Positions 1 through 8,361 of a stretch of 52,168 bases of DNA are shown here, one piece after another (the stretch's first letter is position 1; each line of letters starts with the position of its first letter). The notes below the pieces were generated by a model. That model was not told the origin of the DNA. It saw nothing but the letters and a program-made list of their open reading frames with translations, and ran no database searches. The position numbers were made by a program, and so were the translations under genes. Location: NCBI RefSeq assembly GCF_017052465.1, contig NZ_JAFHKT010000102.1:1-52168 (forward strand), written 5' to 3'. The stretch is from Arthrobacter pascens. GTDB lineage: Bacteria > Actinomycetota > Actinomycetes > Actinomycetales > Micrococcaceae.

Positions 1-155
1 GTTTGAGCGCCATCAACTAGGCTCGTCGCCCAGTGATTGAAGGAGGCAGCAATCTCCACGTCGTTCATCGCTGCCATGCTCTCCGCTGTTGCCGATTTCA
101 TGCTTTAACCCTCCTGTGTGTCCACTTGCATTCCTCGCCGCGGTCACGGTGTCGC

Positions 156-563
156 CTACTGCCAGTACCCCGACAGACTGAACGCCGCCCATTCAAGAGC
201 CGGGCGGCCTTCGTCCCTCATCGACGTCGCGGCCTCCCGCCACGCCTCCGCCCGGGTCAGGCCGTCAACTAGCCACGCGCGGTAGAACCGCGTACAGAAC
301 TCCCCGGCCGGCTCGACCGGAACATCCCAGTGTGTCGTGAGGAGACTCGATGCGCCCGAAAGCAGGAAACCGAGCTCCACGCCCAGCGCATCCCCTGCGC
401 TCCCCTCGCGGGCAAGGCCGGTGGAGCATGCTTGCGTGGTCACATGACTCCCCGTCAGCCGCAGCCCAGCAACCCGCTCCGGCGAAAGCAGGCCACCTGG
501 CCGGCCGATCGCAGCCAGAGACGGCAGCCCCGACCCGGGCGCCAGAAGCAGGCCAGCCCTCGA
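156..563 (-). pseudogene. C-terminal remnant of a CHAT-domain protein
   Basis: The minus-strand frame reads as the last part of a CHAT (caspase HetF-associated with TPRs) peptidase-like domain. Visible blocks are LLSPERVAGLRL, then TTQACSTGL with the presumptive catalytic cysteine, then TTHWDVPVEPAGEF, TRFYRAWLVDGLTRAEAWREA, and a closing WAAFSLSGYWQ followed by a stop. The half that should carry the catalytic histidine and the TPR or effector-associated region is absent, and no start codon with a ribosome site lies upstream. CHAT proteins are often proteases activated by partner modules in bacterial immunity or cell death. This copy is a truncated relic and is unlikely to be active. Confidence 0.75.
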
Positions 564-1202
564 GAACCTGGAAATCCGGTATTTTAAACCAGTTTGCGAA
601 GTCGACAAGCATATGACTAGATTTGTCATATGTGGCAGAACTTAGGGGGAAATGCTTGTGGTATGTGAAGCGAAGGCCTTCAAAATTGACGTTGCTTTTG
701 GGAATCAATTTCGAAGCTAGGGCAGACAACGAGGCAATTCACCAGGCGCCGTTGTTTCGAGTACTTCCAAAGTAATACGGCACCTCAGAGGTGAGCAGCC
801 GCCCCAAGGCAGGTACTGCTTTACGCCGTCCCTGCTAGCTGCTCTGGAAAAGTTCATGAGCGAGCCTGTTGCTCGACCTCTGTGGCGAAGTCGGACGGCT
901 TGCCCAGGGACTTGTTCCGTGCGGTGAAGTGCGACGAAATATCCTACGATGACAAAGCGCCACTTGTATCCCCGGCGAATCATTATCAGGCGGGCAATCT
1001 TGAGCAAAACTTTTGCGGAAGTTGGTGGATTCCTGATTCCCGTACAGCAGGATCAAAGGTACCCGGCGAATGCCGGCTCTCAGACCTTCCTGGGCAGAAT
1101 TGCCCAGATCGCTGTTTCCGGACAGCAGAGGCGGGTCCGGCATTCGAGAGTGGGTTCTTCCAGCATGTGGCTGGTTACAGACTGAAAGTAAGGTGAAACG
1201 CC
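564..1202. other. Intergenic stretch, no supported gene
   Basis: Several overlapping short frames exist on both strands, but none shows a recognisable motif, a good ribosome-binding site or consistent codon use. No SARP-type heptamer repeat was seen here. The right end supplies the leader of the small gene at 1203. Confidence 0.5.
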
Positions 1203-1451
1203 ATGACAAGCGATGATCGTCCATCAGGAATCTCCGCTCACGAGGCCGATTCGAGGACGCCGCCTATGGGCACGCTAGTCATCCGTACCTGGTACGAACC
1301 GGATCAGGTACCCAGTTTCCGAGCCAGGGTAACGTATAGCCAGGATGCGGATGATGATCCCGCCACGGTCGTCGCTGCCAATCCGGAGGAGGCCCTGAGC
1401 GTCGTACGTCAGTGGCTCTTCACCCAGTATGGCTCCCCGGACGAAGCCTAG
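1203..1451 (+). CDS. Small conserved-looking protein of unknown function
   Basis: An 82-residue acidic protein. The ATG is preceded by AAGGTG seven bases upstream. A second in-frame ATG at 1266 would give a 61-residue form starting MGTLVIRTWYE. The pattern is a short beta strand, FRARVTYSQ, an acidic loop, TVVAANPEEAL and a final VVRQWLF helix. It resembles small accessory proteins found next to CHAT or peptidase modules in actinomycetes, but I cannot name the family. It stands alone between the CHAT remnant and the SARP gene and has no signal peptide or membrane segment. Confidence 0.55.
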   Translation: MTSDDRPSGISAHEADSRTPPMGTLVIRTWYEPDQVPSFRARVTYSQDADDDPATVVAANPEEALSVVRQWLFTQYGSPDEA

Positions 1452-1576
1452 AGGCGCCGGGGTGAGAAGGATAGAAGGATACAGCAAGGTTGCCGGCTTG
1501 ACCCCGAACCCGTTGAACGTCTACCGTCCAGTCGGCCTTTGGAACGCGCCCGTTTACATTCCGTTTCAGCTGCTTG

Positions 1577-2284
1577 TCACCGAACATCTGCAACAAGCGT
1601 TCGAATAGCATCCGATGGAGCAATTCCCATTTCGGCCTTAAGCAGCGCTTGATACTTCTCGAAGGCTCGAAGCGCCGAGGCGTTGTTACCCTGCTGCCGC
1701 TCAGCCTGGATTAGGAGTCCGACCGCTCGTTCGTATAGCGGTTCAAGTTCCAGTGCGGCCTCGGAGGCTTCCACTGCAACCTCGCAGTCGGAGCGTGCCA
1801 GGGACTCGCGGGCGATGACCAGAAGGGCGTGCAGACGATTCTGCCTAAGCCGTGTCTGCTCAAAAATCACCCAGTCTTCGTACCAGCCGGGGAGAAGCTC
1901 AGCATGACGTAGCTCGTGAAGGCAGGAAGCAGCGTTGCCGTTGAGCCCGACTTGGATCAGATGCTGAATTTGCGACCGGACGCGGTGAAGGTCGACGTCC
2001 GCCGCTTCGCTGAGTGAAAGCACGGCCCCGCCATTGATCAACAGGCCGGGCACCTGCCTCGTGATGAGATGCACGCTCACACGGAGGCTTTCCAGGGCTC
2101 GCGGCTCAGAATGCTCCGGCCACAGCAGCCCCACTAGATAACTCCGGGGGCGCGGACCGTTTATCGCCAGCGCCGTAATCAGCCGCTGTTGGCGCGCTGC
2201 GACGTGCACGACGTTGTCGCCGCAAAGAAGTTGCCATGACTGAAACAGGCTTAACCGAAAATCACCATAGTCACCGTCGCCCAT
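1577..2284 (-). CDS. SARP-like transcriptional activator (winged helix + BTAD)
   Basis: A 235-residue protein when started at the ATG at 2284, which has a G-rich ribosome site (TGGGGG) upstream. A TTG 81 bases further upstream would add 27 residues unlike the family. Residues about 8-95 match the OmpR-like winged helix of Streptomyces antibiotic regulatory proteins: an FRLSLFQSWQL strand, AARQQRLITALA, then LVGLLWPEH and ALESLRVSVHLI. From about residue 103 to the end is a bacterial transcriptional activator domain of TPR-like helices, with LHELRHAELLPGWYEDW and LLIQAERQQGNNASALRAFE. There is no AAA/NB-ARC extension, so it is a small-type SARP. SARPs bind heptamer direct repeats spaced 11 bp apart next to the -10 box. 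Exactly such repeats occur before five transcription units in this window, so it is the natural candidate for their activator (inference). No repeat was seen in front of the gene itself. Confidence 0.85.
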   Translation of the reverse strand: MGDGDYGDFRLSLFQSWQLLCGDNVVHVAARQQRLITALAINGPRPRSYLVGLLWPEHSEPRALESLRVSVHLITRQVPGLLINGGAVLSLSEAADVDLHRVRSQIQHLIQVGLNGNAASCLHELRHAELLPGWYEDWVIFEQTRLRQNRLHALLVIARESLARSDCEVAVEASEAALELEPLYERAVGLLIQAERQQGNNASALRAFEKYQALLKAEMGIAPSDAIRTLVADVR

Positions 2285-2931
2285 GGGATACCCCCAAATC
2301 CAGTTGTTCCAGAGGTCTGGGATAGATCTAGGAACGAGGATCCGGAGTTTCGCGAAGGATGTCAATGATCAACGTCATCTGGCAGTTTCTCCCAGCAACA
2401 GACTATGCAGTTGGGCATCATTGGGAATCCAGCAACAATTATCGCCTACACTGCTGACCCAAGGGTTGGGACTTGATTTATTGGCTAGCCGGAAACGGAC
2501 GGTCAGCGATTCCTGCACAGCAGTGAGACCCTCACTGGAAGCAGACTGCCCACCGACTTTCGGCCCTCCGACTGGTGCACACGTTTCCACAGGAGAATGT
2601 TGTTGAGTAGTGTGGACTATTGAAAACTTGCTCCTCGATGAGCCCAGACGTGAGCAATTTCTGCGTTCCATTCTCGAACGGAACATCTGACCGGCATCAA
2701 ACGCGACAGCGTCATCCGCTCTGGCCAATGGCGCGTTCCTCACCGGGCCTCCAACATCGTCCAGCTTTGGCCGCCCAGAATTGCCAAACCACGTATAGCC
2801 GGCAGCGATAGTTCGACCGGCCGAGACGTAACATTTGTCAGTCCGGAGCAGTTCAGCCGCCGCAGGGCCTCAATTCCGGGACGAAGGCCGGCCACGGAGC
2901 CTTGCAGAGCACGGTCGGCCTTAGGCAGCAG
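2285..2931. other. Intergenic stretch, no supported gene
   Basis: The upstream region of the SARP gene plus about 500 bases of sequence with only unconvincing frames. The 122-codon minus-strand frame ending near 2375 has no domain signature and no clear ribosome site. I see no tandem heptamers here. Confidence 0.45.
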
Positions 2932-3232
2932 CTATCCGACGGCGGCCCAAGTTATCGGCCCAACGATCCCGTCCGCGGTCAGGCCGTTGGTGCGCTGGAA
3001 GGAGCGTGCGGCCGATTCAGTACCGGGGCCAAATATGCCGTCGATGGTCAGCCTGTAGCCTAGGGCAAAGAGCCGCTGCTGGAAATAGGTGACATGCTCA
3101 CCAGTTGAACCTCTGTGGATCTGAGGTCGCGTAACGGTCCGCAGCTGGATCTTTCACCATCCCGATGATGCCGATTTGGTTCCAGATGAGCTGCCCGGGC
3201 CCGCGCGACCGGGAGGGGGAGTCAGAGGTCAT
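2932..3232 (-). pseudogene. Broken gene with C-terminal peptidoglycan-binding domain
   Basis: Two pieces of one gene lie in different frames. The first starts at an ATG at 3232 and gives 44 residues, MTSDSPSRSRGPGQLIWNQI and onward, ending RFNW at a stop at 3098. The second is read in another frame from about 3090 to a TAG at 2932. It is a textbook PGBD_1 domain: YFQQRLFALGY, TIDGIFGPGTESAARSFQ, then TADGIVGPITWAAVG. A normal protein of this kind would carry a catalytic domain between the two, so both a deletion and a frame change are implied. It is related in type to the peptidoglycan-binding genes at 41451-46045. Confidence 0.75.
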
Positions 3233-3258
3233 TTTCGGACTAGGAGCTGCCCGACTCC

Positions 3259-3619
3259 TCAGCCGGCCAGAAACTCGTAAACCCTGTTCGCTTCATCGGA
3301 ACCGATCATGATCGGATCCGATGCGTCCATACCGCGGCTCGGGGTCACCACGTAGTAGAGGTTTCGTCGCGAGGACGGGCCGCGCATGGCCATCACTAGG
3401 TCCGCGCTGCGAGGCTCCTGCTGGCCGCCCTCAACCTGCAACTTCCTTCCTTTCGTGCGTGCAGTCCAGTCTTTGAATTCGTGCTGCCGGCACCTTTTCG
3501 TCGTGAAGGTTCTTGGCTGCGCCGGAGTAGATAACCTCCGCCGCCTCTTCATCGGGGGCTCCAGGGATTAGGCGTAACGATACGAGCTGTTCGATATCAT
3601 GTGGTATCAATGGAATCAC
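3259..3619 (-). pseudogene. Probable frameshifted small gene, unknown family
   Basis: A 62-codon minus-strand frame from a GTG at 3619 (VIPLIPHDIEQLVSLRLIPG, then EEAAEVIYSGAAKNLHDEK) loses plausibility near 3440. Another frame then continues with GGQQEPRSADLVMAMRG, LYYVVTPSRGMDASDPIMIG and ANRVYEFLAG before a stop at 3259. Joined by a one-base shift near 3440, the two would form a protein of roughly 120 residues. I do not recognise the family, and two independent short ORFs remain possible. Confidence 0.35.
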
Positions 3620-3823
3620 AGCCCCTTGTGGCCGATTGTCGGGCGAATCAATTCAACTCGCCACAATGTTCCTATAGTGGTCTTCCGTCATGTCCGGGGT
3701 TCTGCAATGGGCAGAAACTACCCATCGCGTTTCCCGCTCAGGCACCGCGACACCTCTCCCGTGAAGATTTGGGGTCGTCGAGCGCGCCGGCGACCCCTCG
3801 TGTCTGGTCGTCTCCCCGCCGGC

Positions 3824-6800
3824 TCAGGGCCGGATGCGGACCGAATTCGAGCGCATGCCTGCGACGAAATCGGCGCCGTCGACGACGGCGACCACGTCGA
3901 GATCCCGGCCGTCCAGTTCGGGGTTCCGGTCGAGCACCGCGCGCAGTTCGAACTGCGTATCGAACGAGCCAGAAGGTCCCGTGACAGTCTCATCGACGAC
4001 GACATCGCCATCGGGTCCGCCCGTAATAACGATGAGCACAGGGATGCCGGAGCCTCCGGGGCTGACATCCCCGCCCACTGCAACCGTCCCTCCACCGGAT
4101 TCCGCCCAAATGCGCACGCGGCAAGCGAACTTGGCCTTGCACCGGGCGGTCAGCCCGCCGATGGGCGAGAGGAATTCGCCCGGCTCGATCCCGTCGGCGG
4201 TCTCGGTGTAACGTCGTTCGAGGAATCCGTCGATTCGCACATCGATCGGCGGCTGCTCAACATACCGCCCGACGTCGTCGGGTGCCGCGATGACGACATC
4301 GACCATCCGCTCGCCGTGTCCGTCGACCCACACCCACTGATGCGGAATCTGCGCGAGGTAGCCATCGGAGCGCCCCGTGACCCGTGCGCGCAGGTGGATG
4401 CGCCGGCGACCAGCAGACGGGTTCCGAACCGCGACCGGAAGCGTAAGGGGATGCACCGGGCTGCCGGCCGACAGGTCGAACTCGGCGATGTTCTCCTGCG
4501 CTTGGTTGTTGCCGCCCGTGACCTCGCCCAGCTGATGGGTGGCCACGACTTTGAGGCAGGTGTGCTCACCGACCTGTGGCACCCACACCGTCGTTGAGTC
4601 GAAGGAGGAGCCGCTCGCGATGGAGCCCACGGTGGCCGTCTTGATCGGCGCCCAGCTTCCGTTGTCGCCCACACCCGGAGGTGTTACGGAATAGAACGTC
4701 ACCAGGACGTTGGTTGCCTCATCCGTCCCGTCATTGCGGATGCGGCAGTAGAAGTCGTTCTTGGCATTGACGAGCGGTTTGTCCCCGCTGCCCTTCGGCC
4801 GGCCCTCGGCATCCATGGGCTGGTCGTACACGCCGTCCTGCTTACGGTCGATCCAAATGTCGGGCGTCTGGTAGTGGTCGTCCCACGGCTGGATGCGTAG
4901 GTCGAACTTGCCCGCCGGATCGTCGGGGACATTCTGTGCCCACTCGATCTTCACCTTGCAGATCAGTGGCCACGCCTGGACATTGTCGTCGAGCACGGTG
5001 ATCTTGAGGTCACGCAGCGGATCGACGACGACGCTGCCAGTGCGCAGTACGTTCGGCGCGTGCGCGAGGGTGATGAAGCGGGTTTGCTGGTTGTTGTTGA
5101 TCGAGTCGAGCAGCACGCGTGTGACGATGACTCCGCCCTGGTTCGGGTTCGGCGCCCCGCCGAGGGGCAGACCCGGGTCGAACACCAGCCCCGTCGTGCC
5201 TGGACGCTGCCGTACCTCGACGTAGTACGACAGGGAAGGAGTGACGATGATCTTCAGCACGTGATACCGGCCCTGAACCGTGTTCTCGGTCGTGCCGTGC
5301 GCTTGCAGCTCGACCTCCAGGGTGCGGGGGTTGCGGTCCCACTTGACGCGCCCGATGTTCGTCTGCCCGCTCAGGTTCTCGTCGTTAGGGTTCGACGCGT
5401 GCGCGTCGGCGAACCACCCCAGGTTCTCTAGGTTCGAGCCGCTGAACAGCGCGTGAAATGCGTCGTGGGAGCCCATGATGTCGAATGCCGCGGCGGTCGC
5501 CTCGGCGGGGTCGATAAGATCGGACCCGTATATGTCCTCCCCGAGGTGCGCACCCGCCGCGAACTTCGGATCGATGATGTTGTGCCCGGTCTCGTGCGCG
5601 AGGCGACCCCAGTCGGCGTCCTCGTGAACCGTGATGTATGGGGTGTCCTTGCTGAGGGTCTCGTTGATGCTGAGTCCCGCCGCGGAAAAGGTGAACGTCT
5701 TGGCGCTCATGTTTCCCCACCCGCGTGTGAACTTTCCGCCGGTGTAGCAAGTAACGGCGATCATGTCGGGCTGCGAGGCAGCGATCTCGGTCTTGTAGAG
5801 CTGGACTGCCTCAGCGACCAGCCGCGGGTTGTTCCAGAAATTGTTGTACACCTTGACAGTGCCGTCGGGGTTGGTCTGGGCCACGGGATTGCCAGAGGCG
5901 TCCGTCTCGAACTCTGCGTGGCCGTTCGAGTCGTAGACAGGGTTGCCGCTGGCATCGACCTTCTGCTTCAGCTCGGAGGTCCAGTGGTAGTCCAGTAGAT
6001 TGCCACTGAGCGTCTTCCACCCGGCGGTCACCGCGCCGCTGACCGCGCTCTTCGAGTAGCTCGCCTGATCGTAGTACGTGGCGACCGAATCCCCGGGACC
6101 GTTCCAGCGGTCGTCGATCGTTGTGCGTGCGCCTGTCGGCGGCGACGCCAGATCAGCCGGGTTCACCAGCGCGACGAAGACCGCGCCGCCCGACTTTGGC
6201 AGCCCCTGCTCGCCAAGCGCCGGGGCGGGGGCTATATCTGCCAGCACTAGCGGCGGCCCGTCGTCGAAGTACCCCGGGCTCTCGTTCAAAATGAACGTAC
6301 CCGCGTCGAGGATGTTAGGACCGACCCTGACGGTGACGGAGCCGTCCCGCGTGTCGGGGTGCGTGAGCACACGCAGCCGGTGGTCCGAATGCTCCAGCAC
6401 GGTCGCTGGCACGCCGCCGACCTCGACGGTAACCGGTGTCGCCCAGTCCCCGAACCCGCTGCCCGAGAGCACCAGCACGTCGCCGCCGTGGCCGAGTAGG
6501 GGCGAGAGGGCGGTGACCACGGGTCTGGGCGGCACGGGTGCGAGGTCGTAGACGATGACCTCGCGCATACCACTGATCACCACCCGATCCCGCACCATTC
6601 CGATGCTCGTGGGCTGCACATCCCCGGCGTCGAACAGCGCCGCCGTCACACCGGCAGAGTCGATCTGCTGCACCCTGCCGCCTGTGCCGGGTTCCGCGTG
6701 TAACAGGAGTGTCTCGCTGTCGTCCGTCCAGGTGAGGCGGCCCGGGCTCTCAAACGAACCCGTGAGCGGCGAGATCAATCCACCCGAAACATCGACCGCG

Positions 6801-7282
6801 AGGATTTCGTCCCGACGCGAGACGTAGGCAAGCGAGCCGTCCGCGCGCGCTGCAAGGCCCACTCCGTTGTCGAGCGCGTCCGACAGGCGCGAGACGTCGC
6901 CTGTCGCGGGTGCGATTTCAATGAGGCGTCCCTCCGGTCCCGTCTGCACCGCCCACACGGTGGCCCGCCCCGGAACCCAGGCGATCTGCGCGACCTCGCC
7001 GAGATCCTTAGCGACGAGCTGCGGCGCCGACCCGGGCGAGGACAAGTCGAGCAGGTAGAGGCGGCCATCGCGGATGGCGACGAACGCGGCGAGACCGTCG
7101 CTGGTGATCGCAAGATCCACGGCGCCGCGCAGGTCGCGGGTGAGTGCCCGCATCGAGCGGTCCATGCCGATGCTCGACACCCGGCCGGAGATCTCTGCGA
7201 CATAGACCCTGTCGTCGATCGGGTTGTAGCGGCATCCGCTCGTCGGGGTCAATCCGTCTGCGATCGTCACGCCAGTGACCAT
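3824..7282 (-). CDS. Large beta-propeller / TIG / M6-like zinc metalloprotease-type protein
   Basis: A 1152-residue protein. The ATG at 7282 follows GGGGAGG by five bases. Residues about 1-250 are repeated beta-propeller blades (YNPIDDRVYVAE, ADGSLAYVSRRDEILAVD). Residues about 252-335 form an IPT/TIG domain (VTALSPLLGHGGDVLVLSGSG). A peptidase-like region follows with HETGH at 563-567 and, about 35 residues on, DIMGSHDAF...LENLGWF. That is the order seen in M6/InhA-type metzincin-like proteases. Residues about 838-940 resemble a CARDB adhesion domain, followed by further beta-rich segments to the end. There is no signal peptide or membrane segment, so export by a classical route is not indicated. 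It is the first gene left of the eCIS core and has its own SARP-type promoter at 7392-7424. A role as an eCIS cargo or a co-regulated effector is inference; proteolysis is likely from the motifs. Confidence 0.8.
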   Translation of the reverse strand: MVTGVTIADGLTPTSGCRYNPIDDRVYVAEISGRVSSIGMDRSMRALTRDLRGAVDLAITSDGLAAFVAIRDGRLYLLDLSSPGSAPQLVAKDLGEVAQIAWVPGRATVWAVQTGPEGRLIEIAPATGDVSRLSDALDNGVGLAARADGSLAYVSRRDEILAVDVSGGLISPLTGSFESPGRLTWTDDSETLLLHAEPGTGGRVQQIDSAGVTAALFDAGDVQPTSIGMVRDRVVISGMREVIVYDLAPVPPRPVVTALSPLLGHGGDVLVLSGSGFGDWATPVTVEVGGVPATVLEHSDHRLRVLTHPDTRDGSVTVRVGPNILDAGTFILNESPGYFDDGPPLVLADIAPAPALGEQGLPKSGGAVFVALVNPADLASPPTGARTTIDDRWNGPGDSVATYYDQASYSKSAVSGAVTAGWKTLSGNLLDYHWTSELKQKVDASGNPVYDSNGHAEFETDASGNPVAQTNPDGTVKVYNNFWNNPRLVAEAVQLYKTEIAASQPDMIAVTCYTGGKFTRGWGNMSAKTFTFSAAGLSINETLSKDTPYITVHEDADWGRLAHETGHNIIDPKFAAGAHLGEDIYGSDLIDPAEATAAAFDIMGSHDAFHALFSGSNLENLGWFADAHASNPNDENLSGQTNIGRVKWDRNPRTLEVELQAHGTTENTVQGRYHVLKIIVTPSLSYYVEVRQRPGTTGLVFDPGLPLGGAPNPNQGGVIVTRVLLDSINNNQQTRFITLAHAPNVLRTGSVVVDPLRDLKITVLDDNVQAWPLICKVKIEWAQNVPDDPAGKFDLRIQPWDDHYQTPDIWIDRKQDGVYDQPMDAEGRPKGSGDKPLVNAKNDFYCRIRNDGTDEATNVLVTFYSVTPPGVGDNGSWAPIKTATVGSIASGSSFDSTTVWVPQVGEHTCLKVVATHQLGEVTGGNNQAQENIAEFDLSAGSPVHPLTLPVAVRNPSAGRRRIHLRARVTGRSDGYLAQIPHQWVWVDGHGERMVDVVIAAPDDVGRYVEQPPIDVRIDGFLERRYTETADGIEPGEFLSPIGGLTARCKAKFACRVRIWAESGGGTVAVGGDVSPGGSGIPVLIVITGGPDGDVVVDETVTGPSGSFDTQFELRAVLDRNPELDGRDLDVVAVVDGADFVAGMRSNSVRIRP

Positions 7283-7391
7283 TGCTGCCTCCCCAATTCA
7301 TCTGCTGGTTCCTCTGAGGGTCTGAACCTTCCAGATTGACAGGTCCGCCTGGCCGGGTAGGCGGGTCAACGTTTGGCTCGCTCGTCCTACC

Positions 7392-7424
7392 AATATCGGC
7401 GGATGTCGTTACTGTGGCGTTACT
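7392..7424 (-). promoter_or_regulatory. SARP-type operator/promoter of the M6-like protease gene
   Basis: On the minus strand, AGTAACG occurs at 7424-7418 and again at 7413-7407, an exact 11-bp period. After a 9-bp gap comes GATATT (7397-7392), a reasonable -10 box. No -35 element is needed in SARP promoters, where the activator occupies that face. The expected transcript starts near 7385, leaving a leader of about 100 bases before the ATG at 7282. Confidence 0.7.
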
Positions 7425-7956
7425 GACGGTGACAGTGTCAGCCGTATGGTCCGTCCCCTGCATCCTGCCCCCCGTCGAGTTCATCGCCGCGCATGAACTT
7501 TCCGGCCTGGGCGAAGGATCCGTTCGCGGAATTCCACCTAAACATCAAGGCCTGCTGTTGGCGGCGCCACAAGAGCCATCACTCGCTACTACGCAGGGTT
7601 CCCGGTGTCGTCAGCCATCACGTATTGACCGGACTTCGTAACGCGGGAGTAACACGTCACCGTTCCAACGCATCAGTCTTTTCTCATGGATCTATGGGTG
7701 CGCGGCTGGATATTTTTCGTCGGCCTGATTGTCCTATTGATAGCTCATCTAATTTTTGAGTCCGGGAACGTCGGTGCCCCGGAGGATATAAGTGATCACC
7801 CCTGCCCAGATGGGTCTCGACACCATGGCTCCGGCTGCCTCAGCGATCAGCCGGATACCAGATTAGGCAGGTGCCAAGAAACGCGCCCTGCGCAGACACG
7901 TAAGCAGGTGGGCTGAATGGCCTATGGCCGAGCGCCGAAGGACCTGCCATGCTGCC

Positions 7957-7989
7957 GATAACGCGTCAGTAACGCGCGACTTCTATAGT
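7957..7989 (+). promoter_or_regulatory. SARP-type operator/promoter upstream of hydrolase remnant, LuxR gene and eCIS operon
   Basis: GATAACG at 7957-7963 and AGTAACG at 7968-7974 are 11 bp apart. After nine bases comes TATAGT (7984-7989), the best -10 box in the set. It points to the right, into the broken hydrolase gene at 8054 and, through it, into the LuxR and eCIS genes. No obvious terminator lies between this promoter and 8362. Confidence 0.75.
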
Positions 7990-8053
7990 CAGAGGTCCGC
8001 GACGCTATGGAGTTTTTTGCGATCACAGTTGGGATCGACGGAGGTGATTGTTC

Positions 8054-8361
8054 ATGTTGAATGCTCTTCGTCCGCTGATTCTCGTGCGAGGATTCGGCGG
8101 CACCGAGGTATCGGATGATCAAGCGAGGCCCTATCAGGGCTTCAATGACGGGACCGTGTGCCTGACTCGGGGTGAGAATTACATCTACGAGGGCTACCTG
8201 CTCCGCGCACTCAAGTCGGCGACATACCCGTATCGGATGCCACGAATGTCGTGGGGTTCTACTCTGATAGCGTCAGCGCGTCTTCGACCGTGACTGATAT
8301 CGATCCGGACTCTCTGGAGGGCACGGTCGTCCTCGACCCGGCGGTCGAGAGCAAGGTGGTG
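8054..8361 (+). pseudogene. Frameshifted and truncated alpha/beta-hydrolase (lipase/esterase-like)
   Basis: The ATG at 8054 has a near-ideal ribosome site, GGAGGTGA, seven bases upstream. The first frame gives MLNALRPLILVRGFGGTE, a typical alpha/beta-hydrolase opening strand and oxyanion loop. It continues with YQGFNDGTVCLTRGENYIYE and GYLLRALKSATYPYR. At about 8233-8238 one base appears to be missing, and the reading continues in the +1 frame as DATNVVGFYSDSV and LEGTVVLDPAVESKVV. Homology-like sequence then stops, and the LuxR gene begins near 8362. The nucleophile elbow and the rest of the catalytic domain are absent. The gene was evidently driven by the SARP promoter at 7957-7989 and was cut by the left end of the eCIS segment. 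Confidence 0.65.

Noticed and set aside
882..1196. A 104-codon plus-strand frame before the small gene at 1203
   Set aside because: No motif, poor codon texture and no ribosome site.
2375..2743. A 122-codon minus-strand frame upstream of the SARP gene
   Set aside because: Composition typical of a chance frame, no recognisable domain.
3572..3590. Single GTAACG-like heptamers at about 3572, 2827, 3131 and 9266
   Set aside because: No second copy at 11 bp, so they do not meet the operator pattern.
7637..7654. A further heptamer pair, CGTAACG and AGTAACA, with 11-bp period on the plus strand
   Set aside because: The sequence nine bases downstream (TCCAAC) is not a -10 box and no convincing gene follows directly, so I did not count it as a promoter. 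It may be a decayed copy or an upstream auxiliary site.
7686..7916. A 76-codon frame starting with a hydrophobic stretch (MDLWVRGWIFFVGLIVLLIA)
   Set aside because: No ribosome site, and after the hydrophobic start the sequence looks random. Too weak to call a gene.
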